Source: CAKMZU01 sp965248335 (GTDB lineage Bacteria; Pseudomonadota; Gammaproteobacteria; Pseudomonadales; DT-91). Taken from it: 64,000 nucleotides of DNA. A program made the translations under genes and the position numbers. Shown in pieces: positions 61,973 to 64,000 of this stretch; within the stretch, counting starts at the first letter, position 1, and each line of letters opens with the position of its first letter. The stretch covers positions 2,232,001 to 2,296,000 of the forward strand of contig CBDFIY010000003.1 of NCBI GenBank assembly GCA_965248335.1. Reading direction: 5' to 3'. The notes beneath the pieces are model-generated. The model saw only the letters and a list, made by a program, of their open reading frames with translations, was not told the origin of the DNA and did no database searches.

Positions 61973-62649
61973 ATGCTGAAAATCGACCTGACAAAAAACG
62001 AAAAACTTGCACTGGAATTGCGTCATAAGCAAGCAAGAGACAGTAGAGAAAGTGATCGTTTGAAGGTCGTTTTGTTGCGGTCGGAAGGCTGGTCGACAAG
62101 AATGATCGCTCAGGCATTAAGAAAAGATGAGTCCACGATTGTTCGGCATCTTAATGATTACCTAAATGATGAAAAGTTATTATCAACCAATGGCGGCTCC
62201 AAAGGTTACCTAGATAACGAGCAATCTCAGTTGCTGGTTACTCATTTGTCAGGAAAAATATATACCCAAGTGAGCCAAATTGGTCATTATATTAAAACAA
62301 CTTGGGGTGTGCAGTTTAGTGTTTCAGGGCTAACCCAGTGGTTACACCAAAAGGGTTTCAGCTATAAAAAGCCTAAAGGCATTCCACATAAGTTTGATGT
62401 TGAAAAACAAGCGCAATTTATTGAAAAGTATGAAGCGCTAAAAGCTGAGCTATCAGAGGGTGAAGCCTTACTGTTCATGGACGCAGTTCATCCAACTCAA
62501 GCAACAAAAATCACATCGGGATGGATCAAAACGGGTGTCGATAAACCCATAGAGACCACGGGAAGTCGGACACGGCTCAATATAATAGGTGCTATCGAAC
62601 TCACCCATATAGAAGAAGCTATTATTGGCCAATATGACACCGTTAATGG
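61973..62649 (+). pseudogene. IS630-family transposase (copy 3), disrupted
   Basis: Residues 1-226 nearly identical to 30511-31536, then cut by ISAs1; the rest (GDSIIEFFHKIRAHYSEKTV onward) continues from 63905. Confidence 0.92.
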
Positions 62650-63904
62650 CAGGGCAATCGCGCTATAAGGCCGTTGACAAAACTGATAAAAGAAAGTTTT
62701 CATCCCAACCAGCCTTCAGTCGCTTACCGCGAACGCTCTCTTTAGAAGACTCCATTTTCAGCATGTTCAATGCTAAATGCCTTATGACGGCCATATTTTC
62801 AGCGGCAAAACCTTCTCTGATTCTTGATTCATCTTCTTTAAAAATCACATCTAAAGTCCAGTGAAGATTGTTTTCAATAGCCCAGTGAGAGCGTACTGCT
62901 TTTGCAAACAATGCTGCGCTAGACTCGATAGAGCATATGAAATATCGCCGCTCAATAGATGTTTCCCCCGTACTGATAACAGTCCTTTCAGATTCAACAA
63001 CGCCGATTGTTTTTAAACCTTCCCAATCCTCTTTACAAGACAGCCAGTCAATGTCATTAGTAATCCAGTACCGTTTTGTTTCAATGCGTCCATGCCCTTT
63101 TTCCACGGTTTCAAAATGATCAGACTGAGCACGCTTAAACCCCTCATCAATCAGCGCATCTAGATACCGGCTAACGTCATATAAAAGGTTTCCGTGATTA
63201 CCTTTCAGTGATAGAACGTAGTCTGCCTGTGCTTGCCTGATTGCCTTCGCAATCGCTTTTTGGCAACCCATTGCATCGATAGTCACGATACTTCCTTCAA
63301 GGTTAAGCAACTTTATCAACTCAGGAATAGCGGTTATCTCGTTAGATTTTTCATCAACCTTTATCTGACCAAGAACCGTATGATTAGCTGCACGAAAGGC
63401 ACTTACCATATGGATTGCACCTTTCTTGTCGCCTGACGTAAATGAGCGCCTCAGTGTTTTTCCGTCAATGGCAACAATGTCGCTACTGCTAAGCTTATTA
63501 AAGGACTGAACCCACGAAATGAAACCGGATTGCAACTGTTTGGGATCAAGCATCGATAAAACATTGCCTATTGTGTCATGTGAGGGAATGCCATTTGGGA
63601 GGTTCATAACCTTACGAAGAAACGCCTCTTTGGCTTTCCCAAATCTTTCTATGTCGACAAAGCTATCTGCCCCGCAAATAACGGCTAATACTGAGAGCAA
63701 TAAAATATCCATCAACTCATGACGCTTGTTCGCTGTTTCTATTCTTGGATCAGATAGGTTTTCAAAGTGATCTGTAAAATTTGTACTCATTACGTCATTC
63801 ATAATCATGTAAAAAATACATTTAATGACGCTTATTTTTCTTCATAGTTCACAAATTCGTCGATCTTGCTGCGAACTTGCTATGTTCATAGCGCGATAGC
63901 CCTG
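62650..63904 (-). mobile_element. ISAs1-family insertion sequence, intact
   Basis: 1255 bp, ends CAGGGCAATCGCGCTAT and the inverse of CAGGGCTATCGCGCTAT, flanked by a perfect 10-bp duplication CCGTTAATGG (62640-62649, 63905-63914). Shares its ends with the MITEs at 6679 and 39904. Confidence 0.95.
62663..63808 (-). CDS. ISAs1-family transposase
   Basis: 381 residues. N-terminal DDE_Tnp_1-associated domain (LSDPRIETANKRHELMDILLLSVLAVICGADSF), then VAIDGKTLRRS, VTIDAMGCQKAIAKAI, YVLSLKGNHGNL and RSHWAIENNLHWTLDVIFKED. Complete; it could also act on the two MITE copies. Confidence 0.96.
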   Translation of the reverse strand: MIMNDVMSTNFTDHFENLSDPRIETANKRHELMDILLLSVLAVICGADSFVDIERFGKAKEAFLRKVMNLPNGIPSHDTIGNVLSMLDPKQLQSGFISWVQSFNKLSSSDIVAIDGKTLRRSFTSGDKKGAIHMVSAFRAANHTVLGQIKVDEKSNEITAIPELIKLLNLEGSIVTIDAMGCQKAIAKAIRQAQADYVLSLKGNHGNLLYDVSRYLDALIDEGFKRAQSDHFETVEKGHGRIETKRYWITNDIDWLSCKEDWEGLKTIGVVESERTVISTGETSIERRYFICSIESSAALFAKAVRSHWAIENNLHWTLDVIFKEDESRIREGFAAENMAVIRHLALNMLKMESSKESVRGKRLKAGWDENFLLSVLSTAL

Positions 63905-64000
63905 CCGTTAATGGCGATTCGATTATTGAATTTTTCCATAAAATACGAGCACATTATAGTGAGAAGACAGTGCATTTAGTTTTAGATGGAGCTGGCTATC

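Larger units (their letters stand above)
61916..64000 (+). mobile_element. IS630-family insertion sequence (copy 3), interrupted by ISAs1
   Basis: Begins TACCCATCGC after TA at 61914-61915. The transposase frame is broken after DTVNG at 62649 and resumes at 63905 past the ISAs1; the right end lies outside the window. Confidence 0.92.

Noticed and set aside
1..64000. tRNA or rRNA genes
   Set aside because: I saw no cloverleaf-like or rRNA-like stretch by eye; a dedicated covariance-model scan could still find a tRNA.

Overview
The window looks like a gammaproteobacterial chromosome that is moderately AT-rich and carries many insertion sequences. The gene orders lptF/lptG divergent from pepA-holC-valS, gmhB-gmhA-hldE-plsC and pstSCAB-phoU, together with a bifunctional HldE and NfuA, point to Gammaproteobacteria. 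I cannot name the genus from sequence alone.

Region 1 (1-12047) is a chromosomal integron cassette array read toward its integrase gene intI (12048-13028). I count 17 attC-like sites between 2387 and 11481. Most cassette genes lie on the minus strand, as expected for an array left of a rightward intI, but several lie on the plus strand. Cassette products include a protein with a RHIM-like amyloid motif, an Mrr-type nuclease, an LprI-like (DUF1311) exported protein, a lipoprotein, a HTH protein and small membrane proteins. The far end of the array carries a group IIC intron sitting where an attC should be. The integrase promoter contains a perfect LexA box. A 254-bp MITE lies inside one cassette.

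Region 2 (13033-31900) is mostly housekeeping: a nicotinamidase fragment, nfuA, then an operon-like run of hybrid sensor kinase, FAD oxidoreductase, aldo/keto reductase, gmhB, gmhA, hldE and plsC (LPS heptose and phospholipid supply), then valS-holC-pepA facing lptF-lptG (LPS export), then an intact IS630 copy.

Region 3 (31901-41806) is the phosphate module porin-pstS-pstC-pstA-pstB-phoU, with Pho boxes before the porin and pstS, followed by eda and a frameshifted pgl (Entner-Doudoroff/pentose phosphate). A second copy of the MITE is inserted between the porin's Pho box and its start codon.

Region 4 (42104-52849) is a staphyloferrin B-type siderophore operon in the same order as Staphylococcus aureus sbnA-H, with sbnE and sbnF fused into one 1137-residue gene. 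It is bounded at both ends by copies of a TA-flanked palindromic repeat and has a Fur-box-like promoter. An exported ferredoxin reductase-like gene follows.

Region 5 (53757-64000) is an insertion-sequence island around a glutathione S-transferase-like gene with a 7-bp tandem repeat at its 3' end. IS4-, IS50-, ISAzo13-, IS200/IS605-, IS630-, IS1595- and ISAs1-type elements are nested up to four deep, and their target duplications allow the order of insertion to be read.
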